Below, piece by piece: positions 31,221 to 40,631 of a DNA stretch of 64,000 bases. Numbering within the stretch: the stretch's first letter is position 1; each line of letters begins with the position of its first letter. The position numbers and the translations under genes were made by a program. The DNA comes from a virus: positions 19,757-83,756 of IMG/VR virus record IMGVR_UViG_3300021197_001243; one strand, given 5' to 3'. The notes under the pieces are model-generated. The model searched no databases, had not been told where the DNA came from, and worked only from the letters and a program-made list of their open reading frames with translations.

Positions 31221-31576
31221 GCTACTGCCCAGTGACCGTATTCACATATACAAACTCCTGTATCAGCTCTTAGTTCTAGTCCTGCAGATGCTGCTATAGG
31301 AAACAATGCAAATTCTCCAGCTCTAATTATAGCTAAAGTGTTATCTGCATTATTCTTTATAGTTACAAAGTTTGTAGCATCTGTATTACGTATGTATACG
31401 TAAGACTGTACATTACCTGTTCCAAGTATTACAGTGTCTGCACCTGTAGCTACAGAAACCTTTGCCATATTAAGGAAAGGTTCTGTTATAGATACAGATT
31501 TCTCAACAGTAAAGTCCAGACGATCTGGACCTACTGTAGAGCTTGTTGTATTGAGTCTAAATTTTACTGTTGCCAT
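31217..31576 (-). CDS. Small virion beta protein, paralogue of the first late gene
   Basis: 119 residues, 3 bases after the coiled-coil gene. The C-terminal half is clearly related to the 120-residue protein encoded at 59913-60275: both share RNTDATNFV/KNTDATNFV, then (A/S)PGEF or AGEF, FPIAASAGLELRADT versus FPVNDSAGVEARADT, and an ending E-Y-x-x-W. The predicted fold is a small beta sandwich. Gene duplication within one late block suggests two versions of a decoration or fibre-attached protein. Confidence 0.55.
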   Translation of the reverse strand: MATVKFRLNTTSSTVGPDRLDFTVEKSVSITEPFLNMAKVSVATGADTVILGTGNVQSYVYIRNTDATNFVTIKNNADNTLAIIRAGEFALFPIAASAGLELRADTGVCICEYGHWAVA

Positions 31577-31579
31577 CTT

Positions 31580-31990
31580 TTATGAGATTAATCGTTGTAG
31601 TCCTTTTAACTGTTTTGCATTAAGAGTTTTAGGTAAGATATCTTCTTCTATGTAAGTTAAATCGATAGTTATTTCTTCTTTTAACATGTCTTCAACTGAC
31701 TCTATCTGCTTTTTACGCTCCTCTACAAGAGCTGCATTTTTTTCTTCAAGCTCTTTTATTACGGTTTCATCACCTTGAGCTTCGTTTACAAGTTTTGCAA
31801 GCTCTTCAAATTCTCTTGAAGGTCTCATTGTATCGTCTAAAGGCTTCAATACCTTTTCAATACTTGTAGTAGTTGCTGTGACCCTTTTAGCAAACTCTAA
31901 ATCTCCAACTTCTTGGACACTATAAAGAGCTTGTAGCATATCTACTGCATCTTGTACTTTTACCGATTCTGTTATTTTTTCTACTTTCAT
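31580..31990 (-). CDS. Small charged coiled-coil protein
   Basis: 136 residues, about a third charged. The middle (FEELAKLVNEAQGDETVIKE and ALVEERKKQIESVEDML) predicts a coiled coil. No domain is recognised. It sits between the collagen-like fibre gene and the small beta protein gene, so a fibre chaperone or linker is conceivable, but that is only position-based inference. Confidence 0.45.
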   Translation of the reverse strand: MKVEKITESVKVQDAVDMLQALYSVQEVGDLEFAKRVTATTTSIEKVLKPLDDTMRPSREFEELAKLVNEAQGDETVIKELEEKNAALVEERKKQIESVEDMLKEEITIDLTYIEEDILPKTLNAKQLKGLQRLIS

Positions 31991-32021
31991 TTTTATATAT
32001 ATAATTGATTAAACTTCCCTA

Positions 32022-33410
32022 CTAAGCAATTGTGGCTCCTGATATTCCGATAACATGCCAGTCACCATTTGTAAATAATAAATGTACATTTTCTCCTACA
32101 GCATTGAAGGTTATGTTCGTACCTCCTGCTAGGCTTGTTGGAGTAAGAGTACCTGCGCCCCCAGCTGTAGCTATTTGACAGATAAATTTTGTTTGACCTT
32201 CAGCACCATCTGCAAGTGAAAGTGCATTTGTACCTGTATCTGTAAAATGAGTTATTTGACTTGTTATGTCTACTGCTCCAGCTCCTACTAAATTTTGCGG
32301 TCCCTGTGTAAATTGTAGATATCCATTAGGTAACTGTACATTTTGTGCATTTGAAATAGATAGTCCTTTTAAACCTGAACCTGATCCAGACCCAGAGTAT
32401 GTTGAAAGATTAAGATGCCCTCCTACTCCTGAAGCACCGCCTGCACCTGCAGTTATATACATATGCCCTCCAGTACCAGATCCAGAACCTGTTCCTGAGC
32501 CTATATTCATATTTCCGCCTGCAGTATTACCTGAACCTCCATTAGCACCATTTAGAGTAAGTTCGGCACCAGCTATACTAGATGCTGCATTTTTAACCTT
32601 TATTTCATAGTTTTTATAAGTATTAGTATTACCTATTTCTAAAACTCTTGCTGTAGTACCTACTAAAGACAGCTGTGCTGCTAGAGAAGGTACTGTTGGA
32701 GTGGTATCTCCTATTCCTACATATCCTGAAGCATCTACTGTGATACCTTCATCTGTACCGTCGCCACTTATAAAGCTGTTTCCAGCTGCAGCATCCATAT
32801 TAATATTATAAGTATTAAGATCAATATCTGCTCCTGCAGAACTCATACTTGCGGCAAGAGTAATACTTCCTGCTCCATTAGTAATAGTCATTCCTGTACC
32901 GGCAGTAAGTGTAGCTACAGAAGGATATCCATTAGCAGTGTGCCCTATAAGTAACTGTCCATTGGTAGCCATAGGACTTGATGCAGCTAAAGTACTTGCA
33001 GCTGATGCATAAAGTATAGATCCTTTAGTAACACTACTTAGACCTGTACCTCCATTTACAACAGATAAAATTCCAGATACATCTGAAGCTAAAGCTACAG
33101 TAGTTATAAAGTTAGAGGTGCTATTATCACATTTACTTAAGTCTATACCTGCTTCTAAAGCTGTAAGAACAATATTATCTGCTACTGTAGCAACAGTAAG
33201 AAGGCCTGTATCTCCAGACTTAATACCTTTAAAGTTTAGCTGATTTTTATTACTAATACTTGAAAACAAACTTTCTGACCCTGCACCTGCAGTAGCTAGT
33301 GAAGGAAATAAAGATTGTAATTGAAATTTTAATCTGCTTGTTACAGGTATGTAATGGGAAGAGGTTACACTCGTTTTAGCTAACGTTCCCCAATTAATTA
33401 CTTCTGACAT
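32022..33410 (-). CDS. Tail or head fibre with Gly/Ser-rich shaft
   Basis: 462 residues. An N-terminal attachment part is followed by VVNGGTGLSSVTKGSILYAS, a short motif common in phage tail fibres. Then come repeated beta turns and a low-complexity Gly/Ser shaft with repeats of the GSGTGSGSG and AGAGGASGVGGH kind at about residues 285-345. The C-terminal domain (HFTDTGTNALSLADG ... HLLFTNGDWHVIGISG) looks like a small beta tip. It probably forms a trimeric fibre. Genes on either side are also virion surface candidates. Confidence 0.6.
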   Translation of the reverse strand: MSEVINWGTLAKTSVTSSHYIPVTSRLKFQLQSLFPSLATAGAGSESLFSSISNKNQLNFKGIKSGDTGLLTVATVADNIVLTALEAGIDLSKCDNSTSNFITTVALASDVSGILSVVNGGTGLSSVTKGSILYASAASTLAASSPMATNGQLLIGHTANGYPSVATLTAGTGMTITNGAGSITLAASMSSAGADIDLNTYNINMDAAAGNSFISGDGTDEGITVDASGYVGIGDTTPTVPSLAAQLSLVGTTARVLEIGNTNTYKNYEIKVKNAASSIAGAELTLNGANGGSGNTAGGNMNIGSGTGSGSGTGGHMYITAGAGGASGVGGHLNLSTYSGSGSGSGLKGLSISNAQNVQLPNGYLQFTQGPQNLVGAGAVDITSQITHFTDTGTNALSLADGAEGQTKFICQIATAGGAGTLTPTSLAGGTNITFNAVGENVHLLFTNGDWHVIGISGATIA

Positions 33411-33428
33411 TTTTCTCTATTTAAGATT

Positions 33429-36400
33429 TTATAATTCTATGTTGTCTCCATCGATAGTCATCCTTGCTCCTCCTTCTGTGGTAGGATCAGATATATCAGG
33501 ATCTGTTTGAATATGTGGAGGTATTGGAGTAGAACCTGGAATACCACAATCTTTACACTCATCTTTAACAAATGCAAGATACGAATCTAACCTGTTTGTT
33601 GTATCAATGAACTGTAAAGGCTCTCTACAATATTCCCAAAATGGCTCTCCTGCTTCAGTTTCCGGATCAGATCCTATAGCATATATACCCAGAATCATTG
33701 TGTAAATATCATTACTCACTGGATGTTTTACTACGTCTCCCCATTGATAAGCTGCTGTAGCTGACCATATAAGAGATTCTCCTGCAGGCCCTCCTTCTGA
33801 CCATTTTGTACTACAGCTTTCACCTTGTACAGTTTCACTGTAAGTAGGGGATAAAGAATCTGCACAGTTAAATACACAATCTAATCCTTTTCTCCCTAGT
33901 AAGTATTTAAGTAATACTAAGACCTCAGCTACTTTTGTTTTACAAAGGCTAAGTCTTCCTGCCTTCATAAGATTAAAGTAAGTATTAAGTTTATCACTCA
34001 AACATGCATCAAGTCCCGTAAGAACTCCATCTATTTCAGGAGGATTACATGGGGAGGGTACAAAGCTATATTCACAATCTCCATCAGATGCATTAGCTGC
34101 AGGACTATAATTGTCTGCATTAGTATCCATACATCCGTATACTATAGTAGTATTAACTCCTAATATATCTACTTCTGTACATCCGTTACCATTAGTTACA
34201 GTTACCGTATATACCCCATCTGCAAGAGTAGGGCCTATAGCAGTATCCTCTGTAGTTATAGATGCTCCTGTTTCATTATTTACCCATGTTACAGTGTAAG
34301 ATGTAGTTATGTTTATAAAAGTTATCGTAGGAACATTACTTGCAACAGCTATACTTCCTATAATAGGTTCTGTACAAGCATATACACACCCTGTAGGTAT
34401 AGTTGCATTAGGATCATAGTTTGTAGCCTCTGGCTCCATACATCCTGATATACCGTATACACAAGATCCGTCATCTATAGACGCAGTAGGATCAAAGTTA
34501 GATGCACTAGGATCTGTACACCCTAAAGTTTCATAAGAACATGAACCATCATCAACAGTAGCAATAGGATTATAATTAATTGATAGAGGATCCGTACACC
34601 CTTCAATAACTGGAGGTGGAGGGGTGTTTTCACAATTAAAATAGCTAGGACCAAAAGTTTCAGTTTCAATCCATGTAGAACATCCTGATTCTGCTGTAAA
34701 TACTATATTAACTGTCATTGAATCACCTTGTGACACAGTTATAGGGGAGTTTTCAGGATATTCAGTTCCACTACTATCGTAAATTAAAACTGTTTCTATA
34801 TTTTCAGTAGGACCATAACGAAATGAAAACGCCCCTGTACAAGGATCTACACGCCAATCTATATTTACGTCACATGTAATTTCACTTTCTTCATATCCTA
34901 TATATCTCCAAATAACAGCTTGACACGAGGAGTTTCCAGTATGTTCTACTACTATAGCATACCATCCAGTTGGAAGATTTGAAAATGTAGTGGTGGGTGA
35001 GGATAGATTATTTGCACCTTGTACAGGCATACCATAATATCCTTGTCCATTTCCTACTGAGTTATAGATATTTATAGTATATGTAGAAGGAGTAAGTAAA
35101 GGTTCTACTGCAGAATTTACAGATCCTACATACTGTAGAGTTCCATCTGCTGTACTTTCAGAGCTTGCATTTGTAACAATTGTATTAGATCCATCTATAA
35201 AATCTCCTTGATTCTGACCATTAATTATAAGTCCTGTACCTCCGGCACCTTTACCACAGTATATACAGCTACCATCATCAATAACTGCAGCAGGATCATA
35301 GTTTAATGCATATGATTGAGTACATCCTTCGATAGGAGTTACGGGTCCACTTCCTACTCCTGCAGGCATTCTAACTTTAAATTCTCTAAAGCATCCTGTA
35401 GAGTCGGTAACCTTTACAGTATATATTCCAAATTCAGTTGTATATGGAACATCTGTAAAAGTGTGTGTAGTCGAAGATGTAGGTAATGGATTTGCAGTAC
35501 CTAAGTATGTTATACCTGAAGGCACTATAAGTTCATAGGTGTAATTTGCTGTACCGCCTACTGCAGTTATAGCAAAAGACCCCGTAGTATACATCGTAGT
35601 TGCAGGGGTTATAGTAAGTTGCGCATCTACCTCTGTACAGTTTACTGCACATGCACAACAGTCTACAAATATTGCAGGATTAAATCCATTTAAAAAATTA
35701 GAGGGAATTGCATTTCCATCACAGTCTTGTTCCGTTACTTCAAAGTATGATGGAGATCCAGGATCAGTACACACGTCATATGTGTATTGAGAAGGAACTC
35801 TACAACTTTGAAGATTTACAGCCCAGTCAAATACTGCTACAGCTGCATAAGAACTTGTACCATATAAAGCATCTACAAATAATGATAAAGATTCAGCTTC
35901 TTCAGCAAAATCATTTACAGACATATTAAGTGCAGCTATAAACCTTACATGTTGTAATCCAGAGTTTTCAGGATCTGCTGTTCCTCCTGCGTATCCATTT
36001 GCACTCCAAACTTGAGTTATATAGTCAGATTCTACTGAAAATAAGTCTGTAGTAGTAGCTCTCTCCCATAAATTGGAATATCCAAATACTCCTGCAGGAT
36101 CTGCAGTAGGATAAGCTGCATAAACATTTGTTTGATTAAATGCAGTTCTTCCACTAGCAGTTTGTAAGTACCCAATGTTTTCAGAGCAATCTTTAGCGTA
36201 TCCTAAATGAGAATCTCCTAAAGATGGAACTTCTCTGTTTACACCGAAAATATCTACATCTATAGCTGTAGTATACCCGGATCCAAAAGTTATTTGATAC
36301 TTTTTAAAACCTCCAGATGCTTCAGTATAGTTTGCATACTCTATCTGTACTTTTTCAAAACTATAAACTATAGATGTAGGGTCTGCACCATTTGCAGTAA

Positions 36401-36518
36401 TATCATCTACGTTTCCTAAGACGTCGTACCCAAAAGCTGTACAATAATTTATTATTACATACAGCTTCCCTTGGTATACAGCTGAAAATCCACTTATATG
36501 TTTAGGTGCTCCTATCAT
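33429..36518 (-). CDS. Large adhesin-like tail protein with GCTDP/DDGSC repeats
   Basis: 1029 residues. Five units of the form GC(T/M)xxxAxNYxPxAxxDDGSCxY are visible at about residues 395-420, 636-660, 663-688, 690-712 and 788-812. Such units are common in secreted Bacteroidota proteins. Between them are beta units such as GVYTVTVTNGNGCTEVDIL and GIYTVKVTDSTGCFREF, like the SprB repeats of flavobacterial gliding adhesins. The C-terminal part is Cys-rich with a helical LSLCKTKVAEVLVLLKYLL segment. No signal peptide is present, as expected for a virion protein. It is a candidate receptor-binding protein, possibly built from host surface-protein modules. The start overlaps the upstream gene by one base (TAATG). 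Confidence 0.65.
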   Translation of the reverse strand: MIGAPKHISGFSAVYQGKLYVIINYCTAFGYDVLGNVDDITANGADPTSIVYSFEKVQIEYANYTEASGGFKKYQITFGSGYTTAIDVDIFGVNREVPSLGDSHLGYAKDCSENIGYLQTASGRTAFNQTNVYAAYPTADPAGVFGYSNLWERATTTDLFSVESDYITQVWSANGYAGGTADPENSGLQHVRFIAALNMSVNDFAEEAESLSLFVDALYGTSSYAAVAVFDWAVNLQSCRVPSQYTYDVCTDPGSPSYFEVTEQDCDGNAIPSNFLNGFNPAIFVDCCACAVNCTEVDAQLTITPATTMYTTGSFAITAVGGTANYTYELIVPSGITYLGTANPLPTSSTTHTFTDVPYTTEFGIYTVKVTDSTGCFREFKVRMPAGVGSGPVTPIEGCTQSYALNYDPAAVIDDGSCIYCGKGAGGTGLIINGQNQGDFIDGSNTIVTNASSESTADGTLQYVGSVNSAVEPLLTPSTYTINIYNSVGNGQGYYGMPVQGANNLSSPTTTFSNLPTGWYAIVVEHTGNSSCQAVIWRYIGYEESEITCDVNIDWRVDPCTGAFSFRYGPTENIETVLIYDSSGTEYPENSPITVSQGDSMTVNIVFTAESGCSTWIETETFGPSYFNCENTPPPPVIEGCTDPLSINYNPIATVDDGSCSYETLGCTDPSASNFDPTASIDDGSCVYGISGCMEPEATNYDPNATIPTGCVYACTEPIIGSIAVASNVPTITFINITTSYTVTWVNNETGASITTEDTAIGPTLADGVYTVTVTNGNGCTEVDILGVNTTIVYGCMDTNADNYSPAANASDGDCEYSFVPSPCNPPEIDGVLTGLDACLSDKLNTYFNLMKAGRLSLCKTKVAEVLVLLKYLLGRKGLDCVFNCADSLSPTYSETVQGESCSTKWSEGGPAGESLIWSATAAYQWGDVVKHPVSNDIYTMILGIYAIGSDPETEAGEPFWEYCREPLQFIDTTNRLDSYLAFVKDECKDCGIPGSTPIPPHIQTDPDISDPTTEGGARMTIDGDNIEL

Positions 36519-37012
36519 TAGCAGCTACATCCACAGCTATCAGAACAAAGTTCGAGAGCTTTATTATACTTAGCGTTAGCATTAGTGTAGATAGCAGTAT
36601 TATTAGCTACATCTCCACTTATTTGAGAGAGGTCTGTTTCTATTGCATGAATAAGAAGCATAACTCTATTTGCAGTTTCCAGTGTTCCACTGCATCTTGT
36701 GCATTCACAGTCACAACCTAAAAGAGAGTCTACTTTCTTAGCTATACAGCAGTCTAGTTCACATTTTCCTAGTTCTCCAGAGTATACGGAAGCTCCCGTA
36801 ACATTATCTGTAATTGTAACTTGGAAAATTCCTGCTTGTGTACCTACGGTAGATGCTAAAAGTCTTGCAGTACTGTAAGTTCCACTTGCTGTAGCTGTTG
36901 CAGAAAAACTATCATCATTTACACTTATAGTAAGAGGTCCTTGTGCTGTAGCACCTGAAACACCTATACTTATAAACCTGCAATCACCTGTAATACTGGT
37001 TGTAATGTTCAT
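36518..37012 (-). CDS. Cys-rich small virion protein
   Basis: 164 residues. The first half is a beta domain rich in Thr and Ser; then comes a dense cysteine cluster (CELDCCIAKK, LLGCDCECTRCSG), a helix (ANRVMLLIHAIETDL), and a CGCSC end. The Cys-then-helix layout resembles the C-terminal region of the neighbouring 1029-residue adhesin, suggesting a shared module. The gene starts just beyond the terminator at 37034-37071. Function unknown; virion surface role inferred. Confidence 0.5.
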   Translation of the reverse strand: MNITTSITGDCRFISIGVSGATAQGPLTISVNDDSFSATATASGTYSTARLLASTVGTQAGIFQVTITDNVTGASVYSGELGKCELDCCIAKKVDSLLGCDCECTRCSGTLETANRVMLLIHAIETDLSQISGDVANNTAIYTNANAKYNKALELCSDSCGCSC

Positions 37013-37033
37013 TGCGAATATTTTAAAAAAATA

Positions 37034-37071
37034 AAAACCGAGAAAGAGGTCAATTCCTCCCTCCCGGTTTT
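37034..37071 (-). terminator. Strong intrinsic terminator inside the late block
   Basis: Read on the - strand, AAAACCG pairs with CGGTTTT, with an inner GAGG/CCTC stem, and is followed by TTTTTATTTTTTT. It lies between the 128-residue gene (stop at 37093) and the Cys-rich gene (start at 37012). It should stop much of the transcription coming from the capsid genes, so expression of the fibre genes may depend on read-through or an internal promoter. Confidence 0.75.
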
Positions 37072-37092
37072 AAAAAATCTCCAAACCTAAAT

Positions 37093-37479
37093 TTAGGCTG
37101 GGATATAGTCTATATAGATATCAAACTTACCTGCAGTCAATGCTGCTGTAGCAACGGTAATACCGATTGCTGCACTTGAGGTAGCTTGAGCTCCAAGATC
37201 ACTATTCAACAATCCAGTATGATCAGTTACTTGAGTAGCTGTGTCATAAGCATTGTTTGAAAATGCAGTTGCTGGAGAAAGAGTTACTCCTCCTGCAGTG
37301 ATTGCGATAGTTGCAGATCCGCCTGATGTACATGCTGTTTTACAGTGAGTATAGCATGCAACAATAACAGCGTCATTAGGAACAACTTCGCTGATAGCGA
37401 GTGTTCGTGCTCCTGCTCCACCTGCATCTGTACTGAAGTCGTACGTAGCTTTTGCGGTTACTTTTTTAGCTTGTGGCAT
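37093..37479 (-). CDS. Small decoration-like capsid protein
   Basis: 128 residues, Ala-, Thr- and Gly-rich, with predicted beta strands (ATIAITAGGVTLSPA, IGITVATAALTAGKFDIYIDY) and an HCKTACTSG segment. It lies in the strongly structural cluster with the major capsid protein and is followed at once by a strong terminator. The simple composition suggests an abundant virion protein such as a capsid auxiliary protein. No family match is claimed. Confidence 0.5.
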   Translation of the reverse strand: MPQAKKVTAKATYDFSTDAGGAGARTLAISEVVPNDAVIVACYTHCKTACTSGGSATIAITAGGVTLSPATAFSNNAYDTATQVTDHTGLLNSDLGAQATSSAAIGITVATAALTAGKFDIYIDYIPA

Positions 37480-37506
37480 AATTTCTAAAAATTATAAGGT
37501 TAATAA

Positions 37507-38424
37507 TTAAAGGTTAACAGGTGCAAATGCTCCTGGGCAAGATGCCAACCAAGGGTTAATTTTACTTTCAAAGTCCGCTTGACCTGCTCCTGCAGCTGCA
37601 TAAGCAATAACGATGTCTCTGTAGTTATCTACACCTCGGATAGATCCTGGTGCAGCATTGCCAAATCCCAACTTATACAAATCATAAGTAGTAGCAGCAA
37701 CTGCGTAAGCAGGAGGTGCAACTGGAAGTTGAACTCTATCATAGTATCCTCGACCCATACCTTGTAGGCTAGCTTCAAGTTCTACAATCAAGTTTCCATC
37801 ACCACCGTTTCCTAAATCAGGAGTGTTTCCTGCAGCAATAGTAGCAGTAGTAGTAAAAGTACCATCAATGTCTTCTTGAGTTTCAAAAGAAGAAAGTACT
37901 CTGTAAGGATCACTATCAAAAGTTTGTCCTGTAAGAGTAATAACGTTTCCAACTACAGCTGAACTAGCTAAGAAAGCAGGAAGATTAGCATTGATTGCAG
38001 TATTAATAGCTGCAGCAATAGTGTTTTGAACATCTCCTAATGCAACGGCTACAGTAAAACTTCTACGCTCAAATTGTGCTTGACCGATTGCTCGACTTGT
38101 AACTTTTACAGTTGCATTAAATGCGGCACTTGCAGTACCAGCAATAGTGATAGTACTTGTTTGCGCCTGCTGTGCATCGTAAGATTGTCCTGTCCATCGT
38201 GATACACTTGAACCGTCGATCCAAGGGGATACAACGTTAGCACGACCAGCGGCAGTACCTTGAATTAATCGAATTGCAGAATAGTCTGCGATTGTTTCAC
38301 CTCCTACAAGAGGGGTGTGTCCATCTGCGGAAAGTCCTACTACATCGACTGCTCCTGGGCCTAATAGCCCTGCAGTATATGCACCTGCAGCAGTAGTTCC
38401 GTCTGAAATTAATAGCTGTCTCAT
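37507..38424 (-). CDS. Major structural protein, beta-rich
   Basis: 305 residues, Ala 20% or more by eye. A central domain with TITIAGTASAAFNATVKV, FTVAVALGDVQNTIAAAINT and AVVGNVITLTG resembles the repeated beta domain of phage tail sheath or tube proteins. Like the capsid gene it avoids rare-looking codons, fitting high expression. In a short-tailed phage it may instead be an abundant ring or capsid-associated protein. Confidence 0.45.
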   Translation of the reverse strand: MRQLLISDGTTAAGAYTAGLLGPGAVDVVGLSADGHTPLVGGETIADYSAIRLIQGTAAGRANVVSPWIDGSSVSRWTGQSYDAQQAQTSTITIAGTASAAFNATVKVTSRAIGQAQFERRSFTVAVALGDVQNTIAAAINTAINANLPAFLASSAVVGNVITLTGQTFDSDPYRVLSSFETQEDIDGTFTTTATIAAGNTPDLGNGGDGNLIVELEASLQGMGRGYYDRVQLPVAPPAYAVAATTYDLYKLGFGNAAPGSIRGVDNYRDIVIAYAAAGAGQADFESKINPWLASCPGAFAPVNL

Positions 38425-38453
38425 AGCTTATTATTTTAAAATTTATAAAAAAA

Positions 38454-39599
38454 TTATTCTCTGTTTATCGCTTCTCCCATCTGTGTCTTATATCTTGGAT
38501 CAGAGGATTCTTCTAAAATTGAAGAAGCTGCCATTGCTATTACCTCTTCATGTGTATGATCAGGTAGTTCACAATTATAGCCCAAAGATAAGTTTATAGG
38601 TTGAGGTTTCCTTAGATATGTGATTTTTACACTTGACGTTATAAATATAGCATTAGTATAGATATCTATGAAGCCTCCTCGTATAGTTGTAAGTGGAGAA
38701 GTGTGGGTGGTACTATTAAAAGGATCATCTAAAAGTCTGAATATATCGTCCTGTTGAGAAAATTTATTCAAAACTGTATCCTCAGTAAAATTATCTCTAG
38801 GTACTCTTACAAGATTGTTACTTCTATCCTCAAACCTAGGAGGTACAGAAGTTACAGGATTGTTTAGAGTATCTATAGATACAAGAGGAGTTACATTACC
38901 ATTTGATGCGTCCCAGTTAAAAACCCCACCGGTACCATCAATGTCGACAATTACAATAAAAGTATTAGGTATGCTTAATGGACCATAAGATTCCCAATAT
39001 ATTTCAAATCCAGGCTGAGGATTATTAAGTAAGTCAGCTCTGACCTCATTTATATATTGCGGATATGCACTTGGAGAATAACCAGAATCTATAAGCTCTG
39101 GACTTGCAAACCAAACTGGAATAATAGAAGGTGTGACAGTACCGTCTTCCATTCCTATAGAATCTACAAATTCATTACCATTCACCATAAAATCATCAAA
39201 AGTGAAGGTAAAATAATTTATATCTTGATTAGCTATAAGATTGTAATCTATTGTTCTACAGTTATCTACAAATATCTTAGACCTTTGGTTTACCAGGTAC
39301 ATATAATTTGCGGGTAATTGAAATTGATCGACAAAGATGCTATCCGGCTTTAGGATTTCTTTAAAGGTTACACCACTTTCATACTCTACAAGTAAAGTAC
39401 GAAGTTCGTCTATACGCTTTTGTGATTCCTCAAAACCTTCCTGATATACATTATTCTTCCCGTACCTTTGGTTTATAAACCTTTGCATTGCACGGTTTAA
39501 TTCAAGATCTATCTCTTCAGAGAGCAATTGATCTGCTCTTTGAGAGTTTATCCTGTCTACCGTTTGGCGCAGGGAGATATGCATTTCAGTTACGTTCAC
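38454..39599 (-). CDS. Tail ring/adaptor protein near the capsid gene
   Basis: 381 residues. The helical start (MHISLRQTVDRINSQRADQL, ELNRAMQRFINQRYG) matches the N-terminal helices of crAss-like adaptor proteins that dock on the portal. It continues with beta structure (FRLLDDPFNSTTHTSPLTTI, FITSSVKITYLRKPQPI) and a C-terminal helix (EEVIAMAASSILEESSD). The gene lies 6 bases after the capsid-associated gene and upstream of decoration genes, which supports a head-tail connector role. Confidence 0.55.
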   Translation of the reverse strand: MNVTEMHISLRQTVDRINSQRADQLLSEEIDLELNRAMQRFINQRYGKNNVYQEGFEESQKRIDELRTLLVEYESGVTFKEILKPDSIFVDQFQLPANYMYLVNQRSKIFVDNCRTIDYNLIANQDINYFTFTFDDFMVNGNEFVDSIGMEDGTVTPSIIPVWFASPELIDSGYSPSAYPQYINEVRADLLNNPQPGFEIYWESYGPLSIPNTFIVIVDIDGTGGVFNWDASNGNVTPLVSIDTLNNPVTSVPPRFEDRSNNLVRVPRDNFTEDTVLNKFSQQDDIFRLLDDPFNSTTHTSPLTTIRGGFIDIYTNAIFITSSVKITYLRKPQPINLSLGYNCELPDHTHEEVIAMAASSILEESSDPRYKTQMGEAINRE

Positions 39600-39605
39600 G
39601 CTTTC

Positions 39606-40526
39606 TTAGTTTGAAAGTTCTTTATGTCGAAGTCTAAGAGTATTCAATACCCCCGATCTTTTTGGACTCTTAAGCACTCTAATAGCATCGTCCATGTCCT
39701 CCCCTAAAGTCTCATCTACATTTACAATAGCGTTACCTACTTTATGAAGTACGCCTGATTCTATAAACGAGCTTATCTCGGCTCTTATGTCCAGATTTTC
39801 ATCTGTGGCAAATTTAAGGAATTTTGCTGGACTTTTTTGCTTAAGATCAAAAAGCATATTCTCTACTTGCTCAGAATCTAAAGTATCCACTTTAACATTA
39901 CTTAAAACTCGTAGAATGTTTTTCATTCTAACTACATCGTCCGATGCTTTTATAAATTCTCTATCTGCACGTTTTGCAACTTGTACAGAATTGTTTTTCT
40001 TCTTATCATCCTTGTTAGGATCTTGGATATAAAATCTCATAAGAGAACTTTTTTGCATTTCCTCAAGGCTATCTGCTACAAGAGGATGTCTTTTTGCAAA
40101 ATTATATTTTATAAAATCCATTAGATTAAGAGGTTCTCCATCTTGATCTTTTCCCACTTCAAGCTCCATACCTGCAAATCCTACAGGGATTCTAAGTTCA
40201 GCCCAAAACCTTCTTACATATCTAGACCATTCTCTGTCTTCTGGACCTACATCCAAAAGAGTTGCAAGATATTTAGTCTCAATTTCTGTATCCGTGAAAC
40301 CTCTTAAAGGTTGACGGTTTACAAATACACTTGAAAGTTTAACTACAGCTTCTGCTCTGATCTCTTTAGGGAGATGACTAGCCACTTCTTTTCTTCGGAC
40401 ATATATTTTTTTAGTCCCAAAGTCTACAGATGCTTTTATAGTGGTGGATTTTTTTGAAGTTGTTGTTTCGACGTCCTTCTCAGCCGCTGCTTTAGGCGCA
40501 GTTTCCTTTTTTGTTTTTGTTGTCAT
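39606..40526 (-). CDS. Conserved capsid-cluster protein
   Basis: 306 residues. The start at 40526 (MTTKTKKETAPK) is preferred because AGAAAGAATT precedes it; an upstream ATG at 40571 would add 15 residues. The first 35 residues are Lys/Ala/Thr-rich and disordered. The rest is helical and charged (REWSRYVRRFWAELRIPVG, VENMLFDLKQKSPAKFLKF). It follows the major capsid gene, a position held by a conserved virion protein in crAss-like phages. It may be a capsid-interior protein; no domain is named. Confidence 0.5.
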   Translation of the reverse strand: MTTKTKKETAPKAAAEKDVETTTSKKSTTIKASVDFGTKKIYVRRKEVASHLPKEIRAEAVVKLSSVFVNRQPLRGFTDTEIETKYLATLLDVGPEDREWSRYVRRFWAELRIPVGFAGMELEVGKDQDGEPLNLMDFIKYNFAKRHPLVADSLEEMQKSSLMRFYIQDPNKDDKKKNNSVQVAKRADREFIKASDDVVRMKNILRVLSNVKVDTLDSEQVENMLFDLKQKSPAKFLKFATDENLDIRAEISSFIESGVLHKVGNAIVNVDETLGEDMDDAIRVLKSPKRSGVLNTLRLRHKELSN

Positions 40527-40587
40527 AATTCTTTCTAGTTTAGGTTTTCTGAGGTGTAAAGAATAACTCACTCAGAATGTAAATAAA

Positions 40588-40614
40588 GGGGAGAAGAAAT
40601 ATACTCTCCTCCCC
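40588..40614 (-). terminator. Terminator-like hairpin after the major capsid gene
   Basis: On the - strand, GGGGAG pairs with CTCCCC around an 15-base middle containing GTATATTTC, and the descending side is followed by TTTATTTACATT. It lies 18 bases past the capsid stop codon. The U tract is imperfect, so partial termination or 3'-end protection of the capsid message is likely. Confidence 0.5.
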
Positions 40615-40631
40615 CAATATCTACAGTTTAC

